Below, piece after piece: positions 1 to 7,377 of a stretch of 58,153 bases of DNA. Made by a program: the position numbers and the translations under genes. Source of the stretch: Saccharofermentans sp. (GTDB lineage: Bacteria > Bacillota > Clostridia > Saccharofermentanales > Saccharofermentanaceae); contig JAILMW010000023.1 of the NCBI GenBank assembly GCA_024692235.1, positions 1 through 58,153 of the forward strand, given 5' to 3'. Position 1 is the first letter of the stretch. Every line of letters begins with the position of its first letter. The notes under the pieces are model-generated. The model was given only the letters and a program-made list of their open reading frames with translations. It was not told the origin of the DNA and made no database searches.

Positions 1-904
1 TGCCGACCATCGCTATCCAGTAAACAAGGAACATGACTACAGCGAAGATAGGAAGACCGAGCCATCTGTTTGTAACGATCTTATCTATCTTGTCCGAAGA
101 AGTCAGAGCCCCGGCATTTTTCTTCTTATAGCATGACTTGATGACCTCCGCGATATAAATATAACGTTCATTTGTGATAATGCTCTCAGAATCGTCATCA
201 AGCTCTTTTTCAGCCGCTTTAATATCATTTTCAATATGAGCCATCTTGTCGGATGAAATATTCATCTGCTCGAGAACCTTATCGTCACGCTCGAAGATCT
301 TGATCGCATACCATCTCTGCTGCTCTTCGGGCATATCGTGAACGGCTGCTTCCTCTATATGAGCGATAGCATGCTCGACCGGACCCGAGAAAGAATGTGT
401 AGGGATAGTCTTAGTAGCCTTAGCAGCTTCAATTGCAGCTTCGGCTGCCTCCATTATGCCTGTTCCCTTAAGAGCGGATATCGTTACTACCTTACATCCG
501 AGCTGTCTTGAGAGCTCATCGATATCGATCTTGTCACCGTTCTTCTCGACGATATCCATCATGTTGACGGCGATGACTACGGGGATACCGAGCTCGGTCA
601 GCTGGGTTGTAAGATAGAGATTACGCTCGAGGTTAGTACCGTCTACGATATTGAGGATCGCATCGGGTCTTTCCTTGATAAGATAATTTCTTGCTACTAC
701 TTCCTCCAAAGTATAAGGGGAAAGCGAATAGATACCGGGAAGGTCGGTGATTATCACACCGTCGTGCTTTTTAAGCTTACCTTCCTTCTTCTCGACCGTT
801 ACTCCCGGCCAGTTACCTACAAACTGATTGGAACCCGTAAGTGCGTTAAAGAGTGTAGTCTTACCGCTGTTAGGGTTACCCGCTAATGCAATCTTGATGT
901 CCAT
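1..904 (-). CDS. feoB: FeoB ferrous iron transporter, N-terminal part (cut by window edge)
   Basis: GTP-dependent ferrous iron permease of the cytoplasmic membrane. About 301 residues are visible. The G domain is complete: G1 GNPNSGKT at residues 9-16, G3 DLPG at 54-57 and G4 NMMD at 114-117. It is followed by the helical regulatory domain and the first membrane helix, where the window ends. The ATG at 902-904 follows a GGGGAG ribosome binding site. It is the third gene of a minus-strand operon after two feoA genes (gap 15 bp) behind a promoter with palindromic boxes at 1384-1435. A second, clearly different FeoB lies at 41481-43493. Identity is certain; the C-terminal gate and permease domains cannot be inspected. 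Confidence 0.96.
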   Translation of the reverse strand, partial: MDIKIALAGNPNSGKTTLFNALTGSNQFVGNWPGVTVEKKEGKLKKHDGVIITDLPGIYSLSPYTLEEVVARNYLIKERPDAILNIVDGTNLERNLYLTTQLTELGIPVVIAVNMMDIVEKNGDKIDIDELSRQLGCKVVTISALKGTGIMEAAEAAIEAAKATKTIPTHSFSGPVEHAIAHIEEAAVHDMPEEQQRWYAIKIFERDDKVLEQMNISSDKMAHIENDIKAAEKELDDDSESIITNERYIYIAEVIKSCYKKKNAGALTSSDKIDKIVTNRWLGLPIFAVVMFLVYWIAMVG

Positions 905-919
905 TTTCTCCCCCTCTTG

Positions 920-1141
920 TTACTCGACTTCGATCATCTGCGCATCGATCTTCCTAAGGGACAGTTCGTAGTCTCTTACGTTGATCTCGATGGGATCTCC
1001 TAAGGGTGCGACCTTTCTTACATAGATCTCAACGCCCTTCGTGATCCCCATATCCATGATCCTTCTCTTGACGGGACCTTCACCGTGTATCTTCTTAACC
1101 GTGACGGTCTGTCCTACCTTGACCTCTTTAAGTGTCTTCAT
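920..1141 (-). CDS. feoA: FeoA, small SH3-like partner of FeoB
   Basis: A 73-residue FeoA-domain protein (SH3-like beta barrel), a cytoplasmic partner thought to modulate FeoB. The sequence has the usual start (TLKEVKVGQTVTVKKI) and the conserved stretch RRIMDMGITKGVEI, followed by a basic, strand-rich C-terminus. It lies 17 bp after another feoA and 15 bp before feoB, so all three should be cotranscribed. Regulation is expected from the boxed promoter at 1384-1442. Two FeoA proteins in one feo operon is a common clostridial arrangement. Confidence 0.95.
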   Translation of the reverse strand: MKTLKEVKVGQTVTVKKIHGEGPVKRRIMDMGITKGVEIYVRKVAPLGDPIEINVRDYELSLRKIDAQMIEVE

Positions 1142-1158
1142 GGTTCCCTCCTCGCTTT

Positions 1159-1371
1159 TCAGATCATTATCTTTCTGGCCATCTCTTCACTGATGGCTAC
1201 TCTGGAGTTCTTGATATTGACGATCACATTACCTGCAAGGGCATTGACGACAGTCACACCTGCACCGACCACAAAACCCAGATCTTCCAGATGCTTCTTC
1301 ATCTCAGGAGACCCTCCGATCTTCCTTATGATATTCTCTTCGCCTCTCTCTGCCAGACATAACGGCATCAT
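1159..1371 (-). CDS. feoA: FeoA-domain protein, first gene of feo operon
   Basis: A 70-residue FeoA-domain protein. It differs from the next FeoA by a longer N-terminus (MMPLCLAERGEEN) and the motif HLEDLGFVVGAGVTVVNALAGN, typical of the second FeoA type in clostridial feoA-feoA-feoB operons. The start is supported by AGGAGGT seven bases before ATGATG; either ATG could be used. The leader contains the palindromic box 1384-1399 directly upstream of the ribosome binding site. Its role as a FeoB modulator is inferred from family and position. Confidence 0.93.
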   Translation of the reverse strand: MMPLCLAERGEENIIRKIGGSPEMKKHLEDLGFVVGAGVTVVNALAGNVIVNIKNSRVAISEEMARKIMI

Positions 1372-1383
1372 CTCACACCTCCT

Positions 1384-1442
1384 GTTAGCATAAACTAACC
1401 AATGATCGCTAACAATATAGTTAGTTGAGCCTAACTTGTCAA
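1384..1442 (-). promoter_or_regulatory. feo promoter with two metalloregulator boxes
   Basis: Read on the minus strand: -35 TTGACA (plus 1437-1442), 17-bp spacer, -10 TATATT (plus 1414-1419). Box GTTAGT-TGAG-CCTAAC (1420-1435) fills the spacer. A second box, GTTAGC-ATAA-ACTAAC (1384-1399), lies downstream in the leader, and a half-site GCTAAC ends at 1413. A protein on the spacer box would block RNA polymerase, so repression in metal-replete cells is the expected mode. The predicted binder is the DtxR-like protein at 2351-2725. Confidence 0.8.
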
Positions 1443-1490
1443 CACTTTTCGCTCATAAAACTTGAATTATCGCTATTTTTGTGCAATTTT

Positions 1491-1506
1491 ATTAGCAGTA
1501 ACTAAC
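1491..1506 (+). promoter_or_regulatory. Metalloregulator box upstream of ZIP gene
   Basis: ATTAGC-AGTA-ACTAAC, a near-palindromic copy of the RTTAGC-N4-GCTAAY element, 17 bp before the ZIP start codon. It would cover the leader or ribosome binding region of the plus-strand ZIP-dtxR unit. The divergent feo boxes are 56 bp or more away. No convincing -35/-10 pair was found for this strand. Confidence 0.65.
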
Positions 1507-1523
1507 TTAATGAGGAACGATAC

Positions 1524-2306
1524 ATGAACTACGAGACTGTCATAGGATTACTTATACCCTTCCTGGGTACCGCTCTGGGATCGGCATGCGTATTCTTCAT
1601 GAAGAAGGATCTTAACCCTCTTGTACAGAGGGCTCTTACCGGATTTGCGGCCGGCGTCATGGTGGCAGCTTCCATATGGAGCCTTATAATCCCCGCTATG
1701 GATCAGTCGGAACACATGGGACGTCTCGCATTCCTTCCCGCATTCATCGGATTCTGGCTCGGTATCCTGTTTCTTCTTTTCCTGGACAGTGTTATCCCTC
1801 ACCTTCATATGAATGCAAAGATGGCAGAAGGTCCTCATTCCAAGCTTGCCCGCACCACCATGATGGTACTGGCGGTGACACTTCATAATATCCCCGAAGG
1901 AATGGCGGTAGGTGTCGTATATGCAGGTTTCCTCGCAGGGAATACTACCATCACTGCAGGAGGTGCACTTGCCCTGGCTCTGGGTATAGCCATACAGAAC
2001 TTTCCCGAAGGCGCGATAATATCCATGCCTCTTCGCGCTGAAGGCAAGAGCCGCACGAAGGCTTTCGCGGACGGTGTCCTCTCCGGAGCAGTCGAACCTG
2101 TCGGTGCTCTGCTCACCATATTCGCCGCAGGGCTGTTTGTGCCTTTCATGCCGTATCTTCTGAGCTTTGCGGCAGGAGCCATGCTCTATGTCGTTGTTGA
2201 GGAGCTGATCCCGGAGATGTCCGAAGGCAAGCATTCCAACGTAGGAGTTCTCATGTTCTCACTGGGTTTTACCGTTATGATGGCACTTGATGTTGCTTTG
2301 GGATAA
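1524..2306 (+). CDS. ZIP family (GufA-type) divalent metal transporter
   Basis: 260 residues with about eight predicted membrane helices. It has the two ZIP signature metal-site helices, HNIPEG at residues 121-126 and QNFPEG at 158-163, and a His-rich loop (IPHLHMNAKM) before the first. The family moves Zn, Fe, Mn or other divalent cations across the cytoplasmic membrane. The substrate cannot be read from sequence; the feo and dtxR neighbours argue for iron or manganese. It is divergent from the feo operon and 44 bp upstream of the DtxR-like regulator, probably cotranscribed with it. The ZIP half of the fusion at 31179-32546 is a relative. Confidence 0.92.
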   Translation: MNYETVIGLLIPFLGTALGSACVFFMKKDLNPLVQRALTGFAAGVMVAASIWSLIIPAMDQSEHMGRLAFLPAFIGFWLGILFLLFLDSVIPHLHMNAKMAEGPHSKLARTTMMVLAVTLHNIPEGMAVGVVYAGFLAGNTTITAGGALALALGIAIQNFPEGAIISMPLRAEGKSRTKAFADGVLSGAVEPVGALLTIFAAGLFVPFMPYLLSFAAGAMLYVVVEELIPEMSEGKHSNVGVLMFSLGFTVMMALDVALG

Positions 2307-2350
2307 ATCTGTTATAATGCATATGTATCTTATTGCAAGGAGGGGTGGAT

Positions 2351-2725
2351 ATGCCTATACAGGAATCCGGAGAGATGTATCTCGAGACTATACTCGTATT
2401 GACTAAGAGGGGAGGTCCCGTAAGATCTCTTGACGTTGCAAATGAGATGGGATATTCAAAGCCGAGTATAAGCCGCGCTATGGGCATCCTCAAGAACGAC
2501 GGATATATCGAGATAGACGAGAGCGGATATATCACCCTCACGACAGAAGGCAAGAAGATCGCCAAGACCATCTACGAGAGACACGTCGTTATAAGCGAAC
2601 TCCTTATATCCCTGGGCGTAGACAAGAAGACGGCCGAAGAAGACGCCTGCCGAATAGAGCACGTCATAAGCCCCAAGACATTCAGAGCCCTAAAGAAGTT
2701 CAATAAGGAACGACAGGAAGGATAA
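2351..2725 (+). CDS. DtxR/IdeR-type metal-dependent regulator (short form)
   Basis: A 124-residue DtxR-family repressor: winged helix-turn-helix (about residues 5-70) and metal-binding dimerisation domain, without the C-terminal SH3-like domain. By alignment to family knowledge, Met9, Cys100, Glu103 and His104 (in DACRIEH) match the DtxR primary site Met10/Cys102/Glu105/His106, and His78 matches His79. This is the iron-type set, not the Asp/Glu set of MntR. The ATG at 2351 is chosen because AAGGAGGGG precedes it; a TTG at 2333 in the same frame would place that ribosome site inside the gene. It is the best candidate for binding the RTTAGC-N4-GCTAAY boxes. Confidence 0.9.
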   Translation: MPIQESGEMYLETILVLTKRGGPVRSLDVANEMGYSKPSISRAMGILKNDGYIEIDESGYITLTTEGKKIAKTIYERHVVISELLISLGVDKKTAEEDACRIEHVISPKTFRALKKFNKERQEG

Positions 2726-2733
2726 GACAGAAC

Positions 2734-2762
2734 AAACGGTGACATGAAGTCACCGTTTTTAT
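2734..2762. terminator. Rho-independent terminator, bidirectional
   Basis: Stem AAACGGTGAC / GTCACCGTTT with loop ATGAA, followed by a T-run on the plus strand and preceded by A residues that serve the minus strand. It ends the ZIP-dtxR unit. The stop codon of the convergent ECF ATPase gene (2759-2761) lies in its T tract. Confidence 0.85.
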
Positions 2763-4237
2763 TTGCGCGTAAGGCTCTCTACCTTTCCGTCTTCTATCTT
2801 CAGGATATAGTCACAGCTTTCTGCTATAAGCTCGGGATCGTGGGTGGACACGAGTATGGTATGACCCGAATCCGCCAGCTTCCGCAGGAGCGATCCCACC
2901 TTCTCCATATGCGAATAATCAAGGCCGGATGTAGGTTCGTCGAACAGGAGGAGCTTTGCCCCCGATGCGATGGCTGATGCTACCGCTACTCTCTGCTTCT
3001 GACCGCCTGACAGTGCCATGGGATGCTTATCCTTGAATTCAAGTATCCCCAGACTGTCCAGGATCTCCTCACATCTGCCCTTATCCTCTTCCTCCATGGA
3101 CAGGAGGACTTCATTTTCCACGCTGTCGGTAAAGAGCTGGTGGTTAACGTCCTGCATGACCATATAGCACAGGCGCAGGCGTTCCTTGCCCTTATATACT
3201 TTCCCGTCTGCGGTTATGGTTCCGGTACATCTCTTAAGAAGACCGCAGACCCCTCTGAAGAAGGTGGACTTACCGGTACCGTTATGACCGACTACCGCGA
3301 TGACCTTACCCTTGGGAAGCCTCAGCTCAGGGATATTCAGATCCAGATCCTTCTCATCGTAGTCGCTGAACTTGCGTCTTCTTATAACGTGTGGTTTCTC
3401 ATTGTAGGAGAAATACATATCCCTTATAACGACCGCATCTTCTTGGGAAACAGCGACATCTGCCGTATCCGTGATCTCATCGGGGTCGAACTCTACAGGA
3501 CGGAGCTTGAGCTCTTCTATCTTCTGCTGTCCCAGGTTCCTGAATTCCTCTCCGGTCCATTCGTGGGATATCCTGCCGTTCTCCATATAGATGACACGGT
3601 CCACCAGAGGCGCCACATACCACAGGCGATGCTCCGATATGATGACGGTCTTGCCCTGCCCTTTCCACCTTGCAACGGCGTTGCTCAAGTCATTCATGGC
3701 CTTTATATCGAGATTGGAAGAAGGTTCATCCAGGAGCATGACCTCAGGAAGGAGCGCGGATACGGAAGCACATGCTATCCTCTGCTTCTCTCCGCCGGAC
3801 AGGCCGAATATGCTCCTTCCAAGAAGTTCCTGAAGCTGCATCTCATCTTTTACGTCAGCAAAGCGCTTCTTTATCTCTTCGGGAGGAAGACCTATATTCT
3901 CGGGACCGAATACTATCTCTCCATCGGTATCTATAGAGAAGAACTGGCTCCTGGGATTCTGGAACACAGTCCCTACCACTCCTGCAAGATCATAGAGTTC
4001 GGTATTCCTGATATCTCTGCCGGCTACCGTCACGTCACCTTGAAGATCCCCGCTGTAGTAATGAGGAATAAGACCGTTTACGAGCCTTATGATCGTAGTC
4101 TTACCGCTTCCGGAAGCTCCGCACAGGAGCACGGTCTCGCCCTTTCTTATCTTAAGGGAGACGTCGTTAAGGAGCCCCTTGGAGGCACCTTTATAACAGA
4201 ATGACACATGGTCGATAATAATGATATCTTCGTTCAT
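2759..4237 (-). CDS. ECF transporter ATPase, two ABC domains in one chain
   Basis: 492 residues, equivalent to EcfA1 and EcfA2 fused. The first nucleotide-binding domain has Walker A GASGSGKT (40-47), signature LSGGEKQR and Walker B VMLLDEPSSNLD. The second has Walker A GHNGTGKS (around 318), signature LSGGQKQR and Walker B LLLFDEPTSGLD, so both sites look active. It powers uptake through the T and S components encoded just upstream; its start overlaps the ecfT stop by 4 bp. A dedicated (group I) ECF module is implied because A, T and S sit together. The substrate is discussed under the S component. Confidence 0.93.
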   Translation of the reverse strand: MNEDIIIIDHVSFCYKGASKGLLNDVSLKIRKGETVLLCGASGSGKTTIIRLVNGLIPHYYSGDLQGDVTVAGRDIRNTELYDLAGVVGTVFQNPRSQFFSIDTDGEIVFGPENIGLPPEEIKKRFADVKDEMQLQELLGRSIFGLSGGEKQRIACASVSALLPEVMLLDEPSSNLDIKAMNDLSNAVARWKGQGKTVIISEHRLWYVAPLVDRVIYMENGRISHEWTGEEFRNLGQQKIEELKLRPVEFDPDEITDTADVAVSQEDAVVIRDMYFSYNEKPHVIRRRKFSDYDEKDLDLNIPELRLPKGKVIAVVGHNGTGKSTFFRGVCGLLKRCTGTITADGKVYKGKERLRLCYMVMQDVNHQLFTDSVENEVLLSMEEEDKGRCEEILDSLGILEFKDKHPMALSGGQKQRVAVASAIASGAKLLLFDEPTSGLDYSHMEKVGSLLRKLADSGHTILVSTHDPELIAESCDYILKIEDGKVESLTRK

Positions 4238-4935
4238 CTTATATACTTCACAGCTATGAACAATATTGCTGCAGACAGGAAGAGCGCCATCATGAGGATG
4301 TCCTTTACGGTGAGCCTTAAGTCAACTACCGAAGATCTCTTTACCGTTCCGCCAAGGCCTCTCGTGACAGCTGCAGCCGACAGTTCATCGCCTATATTTA
4401 CACATGAGAACAGGAGCGGTATCATCCTGAACTCCACCATCTTTACTACATTTCCTCCGCCGAGCACGATGCCTCTCATCTTCATGGCATCATTTATATG
4501 GCGGTATTCTTCCGCGATGGTAGGAAAGAATCTCATTACCACCGCAAGAGATATTGTAAGTCCGTCCGGGACATGCATCTTCTGCATGGCCGATATGAAC
4601 TCGTCAGTCTTCGTTGTCCTTATGAAGTACCACGCGGTAATGACCGACGGCATGAACTGAACTACGATCCCGCAGTATCCCGTAAGAAGGGATACGACTA
4701 TTCCTCCGTCTGAATTTACCAGCACGACAAAGTTCACGACAAGAGCCGTTACATAAAGAAGGAAGAACTTAAGAGCACTCGAATACTTCTTCTCTGCCAC
4801 CAGAAGCACCAGCGGGATAAGAGTTATAAGTATCCTCACTGCCCACAGGAGAGGTGTCGTGGCACTCATCATGACTATGGTAGACACGATAAGCACCATA
4901 AAGAGCTTGGTCCTGGGATCGAGCTTCATCTCCAT
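4234..4935 (-). CDS. ecfT: ECF transporter transmembrane component EcfT
   Basis: Membrane coupling protein of 233 residues with several helices and the EcfT opening MKLDPRTKLF. The C-terminal helices have the conserved small-residue and Arg patterns that touch the ATPases (MKMRGIVLGGG, TRGLGGTVKRS). The ATG at 4935 is chosen because the ecfS stop codon is one base upstream (TAA-G-ATG), with an AAGGCGGG ribosome site inside the end of ecfS. A longer reading to 4959 would overlap ecfS. It overlaps the ATPase gene by 4 bp, so translation is coupled. Confidence 0.9.
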   Translation of the reverse strand: MEMKLDPRTKLFMVLIVSTIVMMSATTPLLWAVRILITLIPLVLLVAEKKYSSALKFFLLYVTALVVNFVVLVNSDGGIVVSLLTGYCGIVVQFMPSVITAWYFIRTTKTDEFISAMQKMHVPDGLTISLAVVMRFFPTIAEEYRHINDAMKMRGIVLGGGNVVKMVEFRMIPLLFSCVNIGDELSAAAVTRGLGGTVKRSSVVDLRLTVKDILMMALFLSAAILFIAVKYIR

Positions 4936-4936
4936 C

Positions 4937-5527
4937 TTATACGATACCCGCCTTCTCAAAATGCTTCCTTACGACCTTCTTGCCAAGTACTGCACCTATG
5001 ATCCCGAAGATAAAGCATACTACGACAAGTATGCCGATGGTCTTCGGGTTGACCGCACGGAAAAGGCTGTCTGCATAATCTTCCGAGAATCCGCCTTCGA
5101 TAAGGCTCTTCCTGTAGGAATCCGCCGTAACGATTATAGGGAAATAATTAGCGCATACCCAAAGGCTCATGAATGCGTTGCTTATAACAGTCTTCTTATA
5201 GCTCTTATATCCGCCTGACTTAGCGATAAGGTCAGCTATTAGTCCCGTGAGGATTATCAGAGGAGCACCGAGGTAACCCATACCCGTGACAAACATGATG
5301 ATCGCCATAAGGACCGACATTATCGTAAGCATTCCGAACTTCTCTATCTTGGTATAATAGAGCATCATGGGAATGCCGCTTACCAGCGGGAGCAATACTA
5401 CATAACCGGCAACGATATAAGGATGTATATAACCCGTCATACCGACTGCCATCTCGATCACGAATAAGATCGCAGTAAATATTCCGATCGTAATAAAATC
5501 TTTGGCTGTTAACTTCTTACTATTCAT
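4937..5527 (-). CDS. ECF transporter S component, Trep_Strep/MptD-like
   Basis: 196 residues, about six membrane helices, with the family-like opening MNSKKLTAKDFITIGIFTA. This S-component family (Trep_Strep, TIGR02185-like) often sits beside IrtAB-like ABC pairs and AraC regulators in Firmicutes. No vitamin-type S-component motif is seen. The start at 5527 follows GGAGGA by 7 bases; the upstream ATGs lack a ribosome site. Its promoter carries two boxes, so expression should rise when metal is scarce. A siderophore, heme or other metal chelate is the likely substrate (inference). Confidence 0.82.
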   Translation of the reverse strand: MNSKKLTAKDFITIGIFTAILFVIEMAVGMTGYIHPYIVAGYVVLLPLVSGIPMMLYYTKIEKFGMLTIMSVLMAIIMFVTGMGYLGAPLIILTGLIADLIAKSGGYKSYKKTVISNAFMSLWVCANYFPIIVTADSYRKSLIEGGFSEDYADSLFRAVNPKTIGILVVVCFIFGIIGAVLGKKVVRKHFEKAGIV

Positions 5528-5566
5528 AAAGGATTCCTCCGTATATTGTGTAAAAGGCCGCATGCA

Positions 5567-5612
5567 ATTAGCGGACGCTAACAATAATAGTTAGCATCCG
5601 CTAAATTGTCAA
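5567..5612 (-). promoter_or_regulatory. ecfS promoter with two metalloregulator boxes
   Basis: Minus strand: -35 TTGACA (plus 5607-5612), 17-bp spacer, -10 TATTAT (plus 5584-5589). Box GTTAGC-ATCC-GCTAAA (5590-5605) occupies the spacer and box ATTAGC-GGAC-GCTAAC (5567-5582) covers the transcription start. The two boxes begin 23 bp apart, about two helical turns. The layout resembles the feo promoter. Confidence 0.85.
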
Positions 5613-5646
5613 TCTGTTATTATCACGATATCAGAAGGCCGTCACA

Positions 5647-7374
5647 TCAACCTGCTTGCAATGTGACCATAGAAGAATACTTGCCTCCCAGTGCCATAAG
5701 CTCCTCATGATCGCCTCTCTCGATTATCTCCCCGCCTGATACCACAAGGATCTGATCGGCATCTCTTATGGTCTTGAGCCTGTGGGCGATAACAAGGAGC
5801 GTCTTATCCTTACAAAGCTCCGATATGGCCTGCTGGATAGCTCTCTCATTGTCGGCATCCACGCTGGCGGTAGCCTCATCAAGTATTACTATCGGAGAAT
5901 CCTTAAGGATACATCTGGCGATGGATATCCTCTGCTGCTCACCTCCGGAGAGGGACGCTCCGCCTTCACCTATAACGGTATCGAAGCCTTCGGGGAGCTT
6001 ATCTATAAACTCCAGGCATCTTGCCTTGCGCGCAGCCTCGATCACTTCTTCACGGGTAGCATCGGGACGGGAGATCGCTATGTTGTTATAGATCGTATCC
6101 TTGAAGAGATATACTCTCTGGAACACCATGCTTATGTTGTCCATGAGGCTTCCGAGCGATATATCCCTTATATCCTTACCGTCTACGAGGATGCTGCCTG
6201 ACTTGATGTCCCAGAATCTTGCAAGAAGAGATGCGATGGTGGACTTGCCGCCGCCCGAAGGACCTACCAGAGCAGTCATATTTCCGTAGTCCGTCTTAAA
6301 TGATACAGACTTAAGCACATCTGAATCCGTATAACCGAATGTGACATCCTTATACTCGATGGCCGGGGATGACTTCTTCACTGTAAGGTCAACAGTATCT
6401 GTTCCGTTATCTTCGAGTTCTTCCGCAGCAAATACTTCCTCGATCCTGTCAAGGGCGGCCGCGGTGACCGTGAGCCTGGGCATCTCGCCGTAATAGGACT
6501 TTACCGCTATGAAGAGATCCAGGATAAATAAGGTCATACCAACCATATATTCGGCGGTCATAAGACCGTTGACATAAAGATATGCCGCCAGTGCGAATGT
6601 CAAAGATGTTCCGATACCGAATGTAAGGTTCAGTGCCCTTGACCAGGGTGTATAGTCTACCTCGAATCCGATGCTGGCCCTGCAGCTCTCTTCAAACTCA
6701 TGTGTAAGCCTCTTGGACTTCTCGCCCAGAAGATTATATGACTTGATGATGCCCATTCCTTCCGCGAAGTCCAACACTTCATTCGAGAGCGTCTCGGACT
6801 TCTCCTGCTTCTCCGCGGAACGAGAGAGTGTGCTCTTGAGCATCAGATTGCCGACTACTATAAATGCCCCTGTTACGACAGCCGAGAGGATACCGAGGCG
6901 GATATCCATAAAGAACATCATAACGATCATGATGAACTGGGATATCATGAATGTAACTACGGTAGCCAGTACACCCATACAGTTCTCTTCGATAAATACC
7001 ATATCAGTAGCAAGGACAGAACTTATCTTACCCATATTGCCTTCTGTAAAATATCCCATGGGAAGCTTTCTTAAGTGATCGCCGAGCTTCATTCTCATGT
7101 CGGCAAAGATCATATAACCCGTAGCCGACTGAAGTACATTAGTCGCATGCTCCAATATCATCTGCAAGATGACGGCGCCTGCCAAGGCAAGTCCTAAGTA
7201 TAAGCATCTGCTCTTATCCATCTCACCTCTCATGAATAACATGATCGTGATAAAGCTGATCATAAGATGAGCCTTCATCAGGAGCCCTTTGATAAACGAT
7301 GTGACGTAGGAAGCTCTGATCCTTGTCTTGTACTTGCCTGTCATACTTACCAGTCTGTGAAGTATCTTGATCAT
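5647..7374 (-). CDS. ABC transporter half, IrtB-like (membrane plus ATPase)
   Basis: 575 residues: an exporter-fold membrane domain of six helices (about 1-320), then an ATPase domain with Walker A GPSGGGKST, signature LSGGEQQR, Walker B IVILDEATASVD and H-loop AHRLKT. It starts 3 bp after its partner (7378-9111), so the two should form a heterodimer. Exporter-fold pairs of this kind next to AraC regulators include YbtP/YbtQ and IrtA/IrtB, which import iron-siderophores. There is no siderophore-reductase domain. Import of an iron chelate is the favoured role; export of a metallophore or drug is possible. Confidence 0.85.
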   Translation of the reverse strand: MIKILHRLVSMTGKYKTRIRASYVTSFIKGLLMKAHLMISFITIMLFMRGEMDKSRCLYLGLALAGAVILQMILEHATNVLQSATGYMIFADMRMKLGDHLRKLPMGYFTEGNMGKISSVLATDMVFIEENCMGVLATVVTFMISQFIMIVMMFFMDIRLGILSAVVTGAFIVVGNLMLKSTLSRSAEKQEKSETLSNEVLDFAEGMGIIKSYNLLGEKSKRLTHEFEESCRASIGFEVDYTPWSRALNLTFGIGTSLTFALAAYLYVNGLMTAEYMVGMTLFILDLFIAVKSYYGEMPRLTVTAAALDRIEEVFAAEELEDNGTDTVDLTVKKSSPAIEYKDVTFGYTDSDVLKSVSFKTDYGNMTALVGPSGGGKSTIASLLARFWDIKSGSILVDGKDIRDISLGSLMDNISMVFQRVYLFKDTIYNNIAISRPDATREEVIEAARKARCLEFIDKLPEGFDTVIGEGGASLSGGEQQRISIARCILKDSPIVILDEATASVDADNERAIQQAISELCKDKTLLVIAHRLKTIRDADQILVVSGGEIIERGDHEELMALGGKYSSMVTLQAG

Positions 7375-7377
7375 ATA

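Noticed and set aside
1548..2234. 228-codon minus-strand ORF opposite the ZIP gene, and similar long antisense ORFs (3023-4204, 15943-16956, 46972-47880)
   Set aside because: Each lies antisense to a gene with clear family motifs, has no ribosome site and reads as low-plausibility protein.
2333..2350. TTG start extending the DtxR-like protein by six codons
   Set aside because: It would place the AAGGAGGGG ribosome site inside the coding sequence; ATG 2351 is correctly spaced from that site.
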